A DNA stretch of 64,000 nt, taken from positions 124,001-188,000 of the forward strand of contig NZ_JACTVJ010000011.1 of assembly GCF_014493765.1 (NCBI RefSeq), read 5' to 3'. The notes under the pieces were generated by a model, which was given only the letters and a program-made list of their open reading frames with translations, searched no databases and had not been told where the DNA came from. Position 1 is the first letter of the stretch; each line of letters starts with the position of its first letter. Below, piece after piece: positions 24,990-33,683 of the stretch. The position numbers were made by a program, and so were the translations under genes. This DNA is from Streptomyces polyasparticus (GTDB lineage Bacteria; Actinomycetota; Actinomycetes; Streptomycetales; Streptomycetaceae).

Positions 24990-25717
24990 ACCTTCCCTTA
25001 CGGCCGCACTCCTTGGCGGGCCCCTACGCCCTCGACGCCCTCGACGGACGCGAACTGCACCGGTTCGAGCGGCATCTGTCGCGCTGTGCCCGCTGCCGCG
25101 ATCAGGTGCGCGCCCTCCAGACGGACACACTGCGGCTGGCCCGCGCCGCCTCCGGCACGGCGCCGGCAGGGATGCGGGAGCGTGTGCTGACCGCCGTACG
25201 CATCACCGCACAGGAGACCGTGCCGCGACCGGCCGGCGCGAGGCGCGCTCCGCGCCTGGTCCCCGTCGCGGCCGCCGCGGCGACGCTCGCCCTGATCGCC
25301 GCCGCGCTCCTGGGTGTACAGCTGTCTCGCACACAGGAGCGTCTGGACCGGGAGCAGGCGCAGGCCCGTGCGATCGCACAGGTACTCGCGGCGCCGGATT
25401 CCCGTGCGACGGGTGAACGGTTTCCGGACGGGAGCACGGTCGTCGTGGTCTCCTCACCGAACCTCCGCAGGGCGGTAGTGACCGTCACCGGACTTCAAGA
25501 TCCACCGAGTGGCAAGGATCACCAATTGTGGCTCGCGGGAGCGGGAAAACCCCGGTCACTGGGCCTGCTGAACGGCGAAGAGCCCCTGGTGGCAAGGGAT
25601 CTGGGCGGTCCTGGCGGAGCCCTGGCCGTGACCGCGGAACCCGACGGCGGATCCCCCTCGCCCACCGGTCGGCCCCTGGTCCAACTCGCCCTGGAATCAA
25701 CCGTATTCGGTAAGTAA
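24986..25717 (+). CDS. rskA: RskA-like anti-sigma-K factor
   Basis: 243 residues. The cytosolic N-terminus carries the zinc-associated anti-sigma motif (HRFERHLSRCARCRDQV, an H-x3-C-x2-C pattern). One transmembrane helix follows (about 88-108, VPVAAAAATLALIAAALLGV), and then the extracytoplasmic RskA domain with its hallmark SGKDHQLWLAG and PRSLGLLNG. It should hold the sigma factor at the membrane until proteolysis. GTG 24986 overlaps the sigma stop by 4 nt, giving stoichiometric translation. Confidence 0.9.
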   Translation: MNLPLRPHSLAGPYALDALDGRELHRFERHLSRCARCRDQVRALQTDTLRLARAASGTAPAGMRERVLTAVRITAQETVPRPAGARRAPRLVPVAAAAATLALIAAALLGVQLSRTQERLDREQAQARAIAQVLAAPDSRATGERFPDGSTVVVVSSPNLRRAVVTVTGLQDPPSGKDHQLWLAGAGKPRSLGLLNGEEPLVARDLGGPGGALAVTAEPDGGSPSPTGRPLVQLALESTVFGK

Positions 25718-25733
25718 TCGTCAACCCCCTTAT

Positions 25734-25800
25734 CGGGCAGGTGAATCATGCGACCGGGATACACGAGTGTCATGGGAGGGCGATAGGGTTAACCTGCCCG
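25734..25800 (+). promoter_or_regulatory. Promoter and long-range inverted repeat before the 89-aa gene
   Basis: Nine-bp perfect arms CGGGCAGGT (25734-25742) and ACCTGCCCG (25792-25800) are separated by 49 bp. A good -10 (TAGGGT, 25784-25789) lies just inside the second arm, so the second arm covers the expected transcription start. Confidence 0.45.
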
Positions 25801-25832
25801 GGCCGGGTGCCCTCGTATGGGTGGGGAGTGAC

Positions 25833-26102
25833 ATGGAACAGATAACAGTGCGCAGCAGGGCGCGAGTCCCTGCCATCACGTGTGGGGGCAGCGCGACCAG
25901 CTCGCGCCTCGACCGCCATCTCGCCGTGCTGGGCGGCCCTGCCGTCCCGCAGCGCGAAGTGGCCGAGGCGACGTCGCTGATGCGCGAGCTCACCTCGCGT
26001 GAGGTGCCGCGCGAGCGCACGAGCAGGGGCGCCCGGGTGCGCCGGGTCTCGTTGTTCGCGCCGCTGCGCAGGCTGACCCGCTCGCTCTTCGGCGGCCACT
26101 GA
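25833..26102 (+). CDS. Conserved small hypothetical protein, 89 aa
   Basis: Starts at ATG 25833 with GGGGAG 4 nt upstream. The sequence begins MEQITVRSRARVPAITCGG and ends in a basic amphipathic tail (VRRVSLFAPLRRLTRSLFG). There is no signal peptide or classic membrane span; the C-terminal helix could bind membrane or nucleic acid. I recall similar small proteins in other Streptomyces genomes but no function. A longer 111-aa version starting at 25767 is less likely because it lacks a ribosome site. Confidence 0.7.
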   Translation: MEQITVRSRARVPAITCGGSATSSRLDRHLAVLGGPAVPQREVAEATSLMRELTSREVPRERTSRGARVRRVSLFAPLRRLTRSLFGGH

Positions 26103-26200
26103 GCCGGCGAGCGGCCGGCTCCTCGACGGCCATGGAGCCGGCGGGCAGTCGACAGGTCACCGTTCTGCACGGGCCCGCGGGCTCGTGAACAGGCCCGCGC

Positions 26201-27412
26201 TCAGGCGATCACACCCTCCCGGCGCAATGCTGCGATTTCGGCGTCCGACATCCCCACGGCACGCAGCAGCGCCTCGGTGTGCTCCCCGAGCGCGGGCACA
26301 TTCCCCAGCCTGGGCTCCGTCCCCGGCAGTGTGATCGGCGGCAGCAGGGTCCGCAGCGGCCCCGCCGGCGATCCCATCTCCCGCCAGCGCCCCCGCGCCG
26401 CGAGCTGCGGATGCCCGGCCACCTCGGACAGATCGCGCAGCCGCGCACAGGCGATCCCGGCCGCTTCGAGCCGCGCGACCGCCTCATCCGCCGTCAGCTT
26501 CCCCAGGGCCTCGCCCACGAGGGCGTCCGTCGCGCCGCGGCGTGCGGTCCGTTCGGCGTTCGTCGCGAATTGTGGGTCGGTGCCCAACTCCGTTCGCTCC
26601 AGGACCTGTTCGGCCAGCCGCCGCCACTCCCGGTCGTTCTGCACCGACAGGAGCACGCGGGCGCCGTCCGCCGTCGTATAGGCGTCGTACGGGGCGATGA
26701 CGGCGTGCGCGAGGCCCGTCCGCGCAGGGGGAGTGCCGTCGTGCATCGTGTGGTGCAGCGGATGCCCCATCCACTCCGCGAGCGCCTCCAGCATCGAGAT
26801 CTCCACCGCACCGCCGCGCCCCGTGGTGCCGCGCCGTACGAGCGCCGCGAGCACCCCCGAGAACGCGTACATGCCGGCCGCGATGTCCGCCGCCGGAATC
26901 CCCGACTTGACCGGCTGCTCCGGGGTGCCGGTCACCGAGACGAGACCGGCCTCGCACTGCACGAGCATGTCGTACGCGCGCTTGTCGGCGTACGGGCCGC
27001 CGGCGCCGTATCCCGAGATGTCCACCGCGATCAGCCGGGGGTGCGCGGCGCACAGGGCCGCCGCGTCCAGGCCGAGGCGGGCCGCCGCGCCCTGGGCGAG
27101 GTTCTGCACGAACACATCTGATTCCGCGACGAGTTGACGTACGACGGCGAGGCCGCGCGGGTCCTTGAGGTCCACGGCGAGGGACTCCTTGCTGCGGTTG
27201 GCCCAGACGAAATGCGAGGCGAGACCGCGCGCGGCGGTGTCGTAGCCGCGGGCGAAATCGCCGCCGTCCGGGCGCTCGACCTTGATCACGCGGGCGCCCA
27301 GATCGGCCAGCTGACGGGTGGCGAAGGGAGCGGCGACGGCCTGCTCGACGGCTACGACGGTGATGCCGTCGAGGGGCAGAGGGCCGGCCGAAGGTGACGA
27401 TGCGGAGAACAT
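26201..27412 (-). CDS. CaiB/BaiF family (class III) CoA-transferase
   Basis: 403 residues, the usual length of class III CoA-transferases. It begins with LPLDGITVVAVEQAVAAPFATRQLADLGARVIKVE in pieces typical of the family. The catalytic Asp is in KRAYDMLVQCEAGL (near residue 147), with GPYADKRA just before. The C-terminal lid and short domain are intact (GNVPALGEHTEALL). It moves CoA between carboxylic acids, probably in degradation of an organic acid. No acyl-CoA dehydrogenase or ligase is adjacent, so the substrate is open. Confidence 0.92.
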   Translation of the reverse strand: MFSASSPSAGPLPLDGITVVAVEQAVAAPFATRQLADLGARVIKVERPDGGDFARGYDTAARGLASHFVWANRSKESLAVDLKDPRGLAVVRQLVAESDVFVQNLAQGAAARLGLDAAALCAAHPRLIAVDISGYGAGGPYADKRAYDMLVQCEAGLVSVTGTPEQPVKSGIPAADIAAGMYAFSGVLAALVRRGTTGRGGAVEISMLEALAEWMGHPLHHTMHDGTPPARTGLAHAVIAPYDAYTTADGARVLLSVQNDREWRRLAEQVLERTELGTDPQFATNAERTARRGATDALVGEALGKLTADEAVARLEAAGIACARLRDLSEVAGHPQLAARGRWREMGSPAGPLRTLLPPITLPGTEPRLGNVPALGEHTEALLRAVGMSDAEIAALRREGVIA

Positions 27413-27541
27413 GGGGCTGATCCTGAACCCCGCGTAACACCTTTGTCATCCGGGGATGTTGACGAAGCAACCTTTCGGGTCCATGGTCCTAGCTGATCAG
27501 TTGCCTGTTACACCCATCCTCGTCCCCCCTCGGAGGTACGC

Positions 27542-29290
27542 GTGTGTGACCTGCACGACCAGCATGAACACCAGACTCTCGCCGGAGAGGGGCAGCCCGT
27601 ACTCGGCCGCAGACGGATCATGCAGCTGCTCGGGGCCGCGGGCGTGACGGCCGCGGCGATGACCGCGGAGGCCGACCCGGCGATGGCGGCGGCCGCGGAC
27701 ACCGCGGCGGAAGAGGCCGCGGAAGGCGCCGCGTACACCGCGCCCGAAGGCCTCGCCGAGGACAGTCCCGCCAAGCGCGCGGCGCTCGGCTGGATCGAGG
27801 GCAACGCCTCCCGGATCACCGGGCTCAACTCCGAGATCTGGGAGAACGCCGAGCTGTCGCTGCGCGAGTGGAAGTCCTCGCTCGCCCAGGCCGAGTTCCT
27901 CGAACGGGCCGGATTCGAGGTCGAGTTCGGCACCGCGGGCTTCCCGACGGCGTTCACCGCCACCTTCCGGCAGGGCAAGGGCGGCCCGGTGCTCGGCTTC
28001 AGCGGCGAGTACGACGCACTGCCCGGGCTCTCGCAGAAGAAGGGCGTCGGCCACCACGACCCCCTGGAGTACGTCCACGACCCCTTCGCGCCGGGCTATG
28101 GCCCCGGCCACGGCTGCGGGCACAGTGCGCTCGGCACGGCGGCCGCGGCCGCCGCGGCGGCGCTCGCCCGGGCCGCACGGGAGCAGAAGGTGCCGGTCAC
28201 GGTGAAGTTCTTCGGCTCGACGGCCGAGGAGACCCTGATCGGCAAGACGTACGCGGTCAGCAAGGGCGTCTACGAGGGCCTCGACGCCTTCCTCGACTGG
28301 CACCCCTCGACCGCCAACGCCACCGGATGGGGCACCACCACGGCGATGACCGCGGTCACCTTCACCTTCCTCGGTGTCGCGGGCCACGGCGGCACTCCGC
28401 TCGGCAACAAGTCCGCACTCGACGCGGCCGTGATGATGGCGACGATGTCGGAGTTCCTGCGCGAGGAGAACCTCGCCCCCAGCGGCCGGCTGCACTGGGT
28501 GATCAACAACGGCGGCGACATCCCCAACGTCACCCCGGAGATCGCCGAGATCTCCTATTACGTACGGGAGGGGAGTCCCGCACGGGTCCAGGTGCTGCTC
28601 GACAAGGTGATCGCGGTGGCCGAGGCGGCCGCGAAGGCCTCGCAGACCAAGGTGCAGCACAAGATCACCTCGGCCTGCTGGAACCAGCTGCCCAACAAGG
28701 CCTTCGCCGAACTGCTGCACGACAACATGCAGCAGATCGGGCCGCCCGCGTTCGGTGCGGACGCCCACAAACTGGCCAAGGAGCTCCAGGAGTCCCTCGG
28801 CCTGCCCGCCAAGGGCATGCACGCCGAGATAGCCCCCCTCACCCCGCCCAACCCGGTGTTCATGGGCGGCGGTTCCACCGATGTCGCCGACATCAGCTGG
28901 AACGTGCCCACCGTCTCGATGGGCGCCGCCCTCGCCCCGGTCGGCACGAAGATGCACACCTGGTCCACGGCCGCGTGCGCGGCAGCGGCGCCCGGCCAGG
29001 CCGCGGTCATCGCTGCGGCCAAGTACCTGGCGGCGACCGCGGTCGACCTGGTCACGCAGCCGGAGCGGCTCAAGGCGGTCAAGGACGAGTTCGCCGAGCG
29101 CACCAAGGGAGTCGAGTGGAGGACGGCCCTGCCCGAGGGATACGAGCCGCCGATGTACGAACCGCCGTCCTGGTTCCTCAAGCGCACCGGCCAGAAGTGG
29201 CCGCCGTCCAACATCACCTGGCCGCCGAAGCGGGTGGTCTCGCAGGAGACGTTCGCCTCGCTGGGGCCGGAGCTCGCGCCGCAGAAGTAG
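27542..29290 (+). CDS. Tat-exported M20 family peptidase/amidohydrolase (AbgB-like)
   Basis: 582 residues. GTG 27542 follows a perfect GGAGG by 5 nt. A twin-arginine signal (GRRRIMQLLGAAG) predicts folded export, probably with metals already bound. The metal centre shows GHGCGHS near residue 190 and TAEET near 226. The dimerisation insert starts around GVAGHGGTPLGNKSALDA. It resembles the aminobenzoyl-glutamate hydrolase AbgB and other amidohydrolases. C-terminal 60 residues (EPPSWFLKRTGQKWPP) also match this group. Its physiological substrate is unknown. Confidence 0.88.
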   Translation: MCDLHDQHEHQTLAGEGQPVLGRRRIMQLLGAAGVTAAAMTAEADPAMAAAADTAAEEAAEGAAYTAPEGLAEDSPAKRAALGWIEGNASRITGLNSEIWENAELSLREWKSSLAQAEFLERAGFEVEFGTAGFPTAFTATFRQGKGGPVLGFSGEYDALPGLSQKKGVGHHDPLEYVHDPFAPGYGPGHGCGHSALGTAAAAAAAALARAAREQKVPVTVKFFGSTAEETLIGKTYAVSKGVYEGLDAFLDWHPSTANATGWGTTTAMTAVTFTFLGVAGHGGTPLGNKSALDAAVMMATMSEFLREENLAPSGRLHWVINNGGDIPNVTPEIAEISYYVREGSPARVQVLLDKVIAVAEAAAKASQTKVQHKITSACWNQLPNKAFAELLHDNMQQIGPPAFGADAHKLAKELQESLGLPAKGMHAEIAPLTPPNPVFMGGGSTDVADISWNVPTVSMGAALAPVGTKMHTWSTAACAAAAPGQAAVIAAAKYLAATAVDLVTQPERLKAVKDEFAERTKGVEWRTALPEGYEPPMYEPPSWFLKRTGQKWPPSNITWPPKRVVSQETFASLGPELAPQK

Positions 29291-29383
29291 CGGGCCGCAG
29301 AAGTAGCCGGCGACAGATGTAGCCGGTGGCAGAAGGCGCCGGCGGCGGATCGGATGTGCGCAACAGCCGGGGCACCCCTCTCT

Positions 29384-29396
29384 TAGGGTGACTCAC
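29384..29396 (+). promoter_or_regulatory. -10 element for leaderless fetB-like mRNA
   Basis: TAGGGT (29384-29389), 7 nt, then GTG 29397. The element itself contains the alternative GTG at 29388, which is therefore not transcribed. Confidence 0.55.
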
Positions 29397-30185
29397 GTGT
29401 CCGAGTCCGCCGCCTCCGCCCTTCTGCCCGTCGACACCACGCTCGGCGTCCTGCTCGCCGTCCTGCTCGTGGTGGCCGTGGCGGTGGCCGCGTACGCCCG
29501 GCTCTCCCCGGACGACAGCGCGAGCCGGGCACGGGAGATCGCCGTGGCCGGGGTGCGGGCGACGGTCCAACTGGCCGTCGTCTCGCTGCTCATCGGCTGG
29601 GTGGTGCGGTCCGTACCGCTGCTCCTGGCCTTCGTGCTCCTGATGTTCTCGGTGGCGGTCCGCACCGCGGGCCGCCGTATCACCGACAACGCGACGTGGT
29701 GGTGGGCCGCCGCCCCCATCGCGGCCGGTGTCGTCCCCGTGGTCGTGGCCCTGCTGGTCACCGGGCTCGTACCGCTCAAGGGCATCACGCTGATCCCCAT
29801 CACGGGCATCCTCATCGGCGGCGCCCTCACCGCCACGGTGCTAGGCGGCCGGCGCGCCCTCGACGAACTCCACACCCGCCGCGGCGAGGTCGAGGCCGGT
29901 ATGGCGCTCGGCATGCTGGTGGCCGACGCCCGCCTCGAAGTCGCCCGCCCGGCGGCCTCCGACGCCCTGCTGCCCGGCCTCGACCAGACCCGTACGGTCG
30001 GCCTGGTCACGCTCCCCGGCGCCTTCGTCGGCATGCTGCTCGGGGGCGCCTCGCCCGTCCAGGCGGGCGCGGTCCAGCTGTTCGTCCTGATCGCGCTGCT
30101 CGCCGTACAGGCGGTGGCGGTGGCCGTAGTGCTCGAACTGGTGGCGCGGGGGCGGCTGTACAGGGGCGAGCCCGCGGCTCCGTGA
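29397..30185 (+). CDS. FetB/YbbM-type ABC transporter permease
   Basis: 262 residues, about seven hydrophobic spans. The family core is ARATVQLAVVSLLIGWV-like at the start, then KGITLIPITGILIGGALTATVLGGRR and the conserved loop RRGEVEAGMALGM followed by LPGAFVGMLLGGASPVQA. E. coli FetAB exports iron and protects against peroxide. The ATP-binding partner is not adjacent here. GTG 29397 is chosen over GTG 29388 because of the leaderless promoter spacing. Confidence 0.87.
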   Translation: MSESAASALLPVDTTLGVLLAVLLVVAVAVAAYARLSPDDSASRAREIAVAGVRATVQLAVVSLLIGWVVRSVPLLLAFVLLMFSVAVRTAGRRITDNATWWWAAAPIAAGVVPVVVALLVTGLVPLKGITLIPITGILIGGALTATVLGGRRALDELHTRRGEVEAGMALGMLVADARLEVARPAASDALLPGLDQTRTVGLVTLPGAFVGMLLGGASPVQAGAVQLFVLIALLAVQAVAVAVVLELVARGRLYRGEPAAP

Positions 30186-30206
30186 GCCGCCGGGCGCCGC
30201 CAGGTC

Positions 30207-31040
30207 TCAGTACTCGGGATACCAGCCGAGGAAGGCGCCCACCGCGACCGTGACCGTGGCCGCGGTGACCAGGAGGCCGAAGAAGAGAACGGCCAGGGCG
30301 GCACCCGCGCCGCGTACCCGGGCGGCCCGCGAGGTGCACACGGTCACGATGTCCGGCCGGTCGGGACGGTAGGCGACCTGGAGCGTCGCGGATCTGCTCC
30401 GGTCGTACACGCTGCGGTGCACTCCGTGCAGATCGGTGTACACGAAGACCCGGAACGCCCCGCCGAGGATGCGGGTCTCCCCGGCCTGTCCGGCCTCGAC
30501 GGTGACGCCGTGCCGGGGCAGCTGCCAGGCGAGGTACTCCAGACGCGCCAAGTCGGCCCCCACCACGGTCAGGAACCCGCCGACAGGCCCGACCAGCACG
30601 ATCGCGGGCACGAGGGACCACTCGCCGTGCAGCCCGACGGCCACGGCCAGCACCAGGCACACGAAGGCGATCACCGCGGTCAGGATCCTGCGTCGGCGCC
30701 TGTCCTTCTCCCGCGGGGACTCGGTGATCGCGCGGACGGTGACGAGCGCCGAGCCATCGGTCCCGTCGCGGGGCTCGGGCAGGAGCGCGTCGACCGCTTC
30801 GGCGAACAGTTTTGCGGCCGCTTCGCTCACGTCCTCGACGCGGTGCACGACCGGCACCGCGCCCGCCGCTGCGGTGAGTCCGACGGCCAGGGAGCGGCCC
30901 TCAATGTGGAGGCGTGCGATCGCCGCGAGGGGGATCCGGAGCTCTTCGGTCTTCCGGTGCAGCAGCAGCGCGTCCCCGTCCAGGCGCAGCTGGGTCCCGT
31001 CGGCGGCGCGCAGGACGGGTATCGGCGAAGTGATCGACAT
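30207..31040 (-). CDS. Uncharacterised membrane protein with two soluble domains
   Basis: 277 residues. Residues 1-110 form a soluble, PH-like or beta-rich region (IPVLRAADGTQLRLDGDAL). Two spans follow at about 118-160. Residues about 170-235 form a second beta domain resembling DUF3592 (TRILGGAFRVFVYTDLHGV). The last 35 residues are another span. I cannot name a function. The start at 31040 is supported by TACGAT 7 nt upstream (31048-31053), so its mRNA is probably leaderless. It ends 21 bp from the convergent fetB-like gene. Confidence 0.75.
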   Translation of the reverse strand: MSITSPIPVLRAADGTQLRLDGDALLLHRKTEELRIPLAAIARLHIEGRSLAVGLTAAAGAVPVVHRVEDVSEAAAKLFAEAVDALLPEPRDGTDGSALVTVRAITESPREKDRRRRRILTAVIAFVCLVLAVAVGLHGEWSLVPAIVLVGPVGGFLTVVGADLARLEYLAWQLPRHGVTVEAGQAGETRILGGAFRVFVYTDLHGVHRSVYDRSRSATLQVAYRPDRPDIVTVCTSRAARVRGAGAALAVLFFGLLVTAATVTVAVGAFLGWYPEY

Positions 31041-31070
31041 GCGCCCGATCGTACGGCTCGCGCGGGGTGC

Positions 31071-31580
31071 TCAGCCCAACGAGCGGGTGTACCAGGCGAC
31101 TTCGCCGGCCTTCTCCTCCGTGACCACGCGGTCCCGGTGGAAGCCGAGCTTCTCCACGACGCGCAGCGACGGGCCGTTCCAGGTGCCGATGGTGGACCAC
31201 AGCCGCTCCCGGCCGGTCACGGCCGCCGCTTCGAGCACCGCGCGGGCCGCCTCCGTGGCGTAGCCGTTGCCATGCACGCGCTGGAACAGCTCGTAGGCGA
31301 TCTCGGGCTCCTCCAGGGTGGACCGGCCGACGATCAGCCCGCAGTAGCCGATGAAGTCGCCCTCCACACGGCGCTCGATGGCAAGGAGCGCGATCCCCGT
31401 GGTGCGGGTCGCGTCGAGCATCTCCTCGATGTCGTCCCGTACGGACTGCACGGTGAGGGTCTTGGCGTTCGGACGCTCGCCGACGAGGTCCCGCAGCTCC
31501 TCGGCGTCGGACTCCTGCCACGGCCGCAGGATCAGCCGCTCGGTCTCCAGGTGGTACGGCATGGTCGCGTACGTCGTCAT
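31071..31580 (-). CDS. GNAT N-acetyltransferase, RimJ/RimL type
   Basis: 169 residues. The start TERLILRPWQESDAEEL is typical of RimJ/L acetyltransferases, and EIAYELFQRVHGNGYATEAARA is the acetyl-CoA binding helix-loop. SLRVVEKLGFHRD follows as motif B. Targets are usually N-terminal or small-molecule amines. ATG 31580 is used, and the Met at residue 7 is an alternative. It is upstream of the membrane-protein gene but separately promoted. Confidence 0.9.
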   Translation of the reverse strand: MTTYATMPYHLETERLILRPWQESDAEELRDLVGERPNAKTLTVQSVRDDIEEMLDATRTTGIALLAIERRVEGDFIGYCGLIVGRSTLEEPEIAYELFQRVHGNGYATEAARAVLEAAAVTGRERLWSTIGTWNGPSLRVVEKLGFHRDRVVTEEKAGEVAWYTRSLG

Positions 31581-31612
31581 GCGTCCACTGTGCCCCACAG
31601 GCCCCGCGCCCC

Positions 31613-32821
31613 TCACAGCAGGGCGAACTGGCCCCCAGGACCCTCCTCGTGGTGATCCAGGACGGAGGCGGGACGGCGGGAGGCCTCGGGGACCGGCAGT
31701 ACACCGGCGCGGCGCAGCGCCTTCGTGCCGAGCGGATCGGCCTCCGCAGCGGCCGTCAACTCCTCCTGTCGGGAGCGCAGTTCTGCGAGCAGGGCGAGGA
31801 TCGTGATCAGTTCGAGCAGCTCCGAGGTGCGTTCCTGCGGCCAGGCGCGCGGCCCGATCGCACCCAGCTCGCCTGGCTCCGCGAGCTGGGTGCGTCGCGC
31901 GAACCACAGCTCGAGGACCCGGACACCGCTGACGTGGAAGTCCCAGGCCTCGGCCGGCACGGGCGCGATCCGGCCGTCGCCGATGTGCAGGGTCTCCTCG
32001 TCGCGGTCGTAGAGCAGCTCCGTGGGGTTCGCCGGAAGCGCGGCGCGGACGTAGGGGCGGCGGCCGCCCGGCAGCTTGGGGCGTTCGCCGGTGCGCAGGT
32101 GCAGCCACAGGATCCGGTGGCCGAGCTCGACGCCGTGGGCCCAGATGTCCGGGTCCGCGGGCAGCGGGACACGGACGCCCTCGGGGCCGGGGCGGGCCGC
32201 GGCCAGGGCCCAGGTCAGAAGGTGCTCGGCGGGGATCTCCCGGCCGTACGTGCGCTGCAGGAAGTCGGCGAGGCCGGGGGCGAGGTTGGGCTCCCTGCCG
32301 CCGGGCCTGCGGTAGAGCGGCAGGATGCGGCCGGGGCGGCCGGCCGGTGAACGGCCGTCCGGGATCAGGGCGGTGGCCAGCAGCGCGGGTCCGCTGCCTT
32401 CGGGCACGTATCCCTGCTCGACGAGGAAGAGCTGCTCGGGTCCGGCGACCCGCCACAGCTCGGGCCGTGCCACGTCGATCAGGCGGTGGTCGGCTATCAG
32501 CCACTGCTCGTCGAACGGTCCGTGCAGGATCCGTACGGGCTCGGCGCACGGGCCCGAGGCGGAAGCGAGGGGACCGGTGCCGGCGGGGTGGCCGGGGAGC
32601 TGGGCGACGGCGGTGCGCAGGGTGCGCGCTCTGCTCGGCCTGAACAGCGCCTCGCGCGCGGCCCCTTCGGCCCGTACGAACGCATCCCAACGCGCCTTCA
32701 GCGACGGGGAATCGGGCGCCAACGGCCAGTCGCGCCCGATCCGCAGGGGCGCGACGGACCAGGGCATGAGGTCCTTGAGTAGCGGCGCTTCTTCTTGCGT
32801 CACGGTCAGCATCGTACTCAC
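31613..32821 (-). CDS. Stand-alone type ISP restriction enzyme C-terminal domain protein
   Basis: 402 residues. The region from about 180 on resembles the C-terminal specificity domain of type ISP restriction-modification enzymes: LLTWALAAARPGPEGVRVPLP, then AWDFHVSGVRVLELWFARR, the motif in which DNA recognition domains position a base-contacting loop. No helicase, nuclease or N6-adenine methyltransferase motif (NPPY/DPPY) is present in this gene or its neighbours. So it cannot itself restrict DNA. It may be a remnant, or a domesticated DNA-binding or regulatory protein. GTG 32821 is the listed start; ATG 32812 is equally plausible. Confidence 0.7.
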   Translation of the reverse strand: MSTMLTVTQEEAPLLKDLMPWSVAPLRIGRDWPLAPDSPSLKARWDAFVRAEGAAREALFRPSRARTLRTAVAQLPGHPAGTGPLASASGPCAEPVRILHGPFDEQWLIADHRLIDVARPELWRVAGPEQLFLVEQGYVPEGSGPALLATALIPDGRSPAGRPGRILPLYRRPGGREPNLAPGLADFLQRTYGREIPAEHLLTWALAAARPGPEGVRVPLPADPDIWAHGVELGHRILWLHLRTGERPKLPGGRRPYVRAALPANPTELLYDRDEETLHIGDGRIAPVPAEAWDFHVSGVRVLELWFARRTQLAEPGELGAIGPRAWPQERTSELLELITILALLAELRSRQEELTAAAEADPLGTKALRRAGVLPVPEASRRPASVLDHHEEGPGGQFALL

Positions 32822-32846
32822 GCGCTACCCGGCGCGGCCCGGCCGT

Positions 32847-33596
32847 CTAGTGGGCGTCCAGCGTCACCGTGAACGAGAACCGGTCGCCCCGGTACAGGAT
32901 CCGTGCCACGTCCAGGGCGCAGCCCTCCTCGTCGAAGGTCACGCCCGTGTAGTGCAGGATCGGGCTGAGCAGCGGGACTTCGAGCAGCCGGGCCGTCTCC
33001 GGGTCGGCGAGGCGGGCCTCGACCGTGTCCGTGATCCGGCTGATCTGCACGCCCACGCCGTCCCGCAGGACCTTGGTCATCGGCCAGCGCTGCAGATCGT
33101 CCGGATCGATCCGCTCGGCCAGTTCGGGGCGCACGAAATTGCGCGCGTGATTCGTCGGTTCACCCGTCGACTCGTCGCTGCGCAGCCGGTGGTACGTGGC
33201 CACCTCGGTGAACTCCGGGAAGAACTCCGCCAGTTCGCTGTCCACGGGCGCCTTGCCGTGGTCGAGCAGCCGGGTGGTCATCCCCGACTGCTGCGCCACG
33301 ATCGCGTCCACCGAACCGAGCAGCCGCACCGGCGCACTGCGCGTGGCGCTCGGCTCGATGAACGTGCCGCGCCGCCGGTGCCTGCTGATCAGCCCCTCGT
33401 CCTCGAGCTCCTTGAGCGCCTGCCGCATGGTCAGCACGCTCACCCCGTAGTGCAGGGCGAGCTGCTCCTCGGTCGGCAGGCGCAGCGGCGCCTCCGGGGA
33501 ACGGCCCAGTATCGAGGCCCGCAAGGACTGCGAGACCTGATACCACAGCGGCAGCTTGCGGTTCAGGACGATCGAGTCGGGCGCGAAAGCGGTCAC
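32847..33596 (-). CDS. GntR family regulator with UTRA effector domain (HutC type)
   Basis: 249 residues. The winged helix (LRLPTEEQLALHYGVSVLTMRQALKELED in pieces) occupies residues 10-80. The UTRA ligand domain fills the rest (LDHGKAPVDSELAEFFPEF to LHYTGVTFDEEGCALDVARILY). It likely senses an organic acid or aromatic intermediate. It lies downstream of hmgA in the same direction, so regulation of homogentisate breakdown is the simplest idea. GTG 33596 has GGAG nearby. Confidence 0.9.
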   Translation of the reverse strand: MTAFAPDSIVLNRKLPLWYQVSQSLRASILGRSPEAPLRLPTEEQLALHYGVSVLTMRQALKELEDEGLISRHRRRGTFIEPSATRSAPVRLLGSVDAIVAQQSGMTTRLLDHGKAPVDSELAEFFPEFTEVATYHRLRSDESTGEPTNHARNFVRPELAERIDPDDLQRWPMTKVLRDGVGVQISRITDTVEARLADPETARLLEVPLLSPILHYTGVTFDEEGCALDVARILYRGDRFSFTVTLDAH

Positions 33597-33629
33597 TGGC
33601 TACTCCGATCCGGTCGCGGCTACGGCTGG

Positions 33630-33650
33630 GCACGGCCTGAACTGCCGTGC
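33630..33650 (-). terminator. Short hairpin after hmgA
   Basis: Seven-bp arms GCACGGC and GCCGTGC with a 7-nt loop. The sequence resembles the last codons of hmgA (ACGGCCTGAActGCCG versus ACGGCCTGAAgtGCCG), suggesting a small duplication of the gene end. Confidence 0.4.
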
Positions 33651-33683
33651 GGCTTGGGGCCCTTCTGACGGGTCAGCGTTGCC

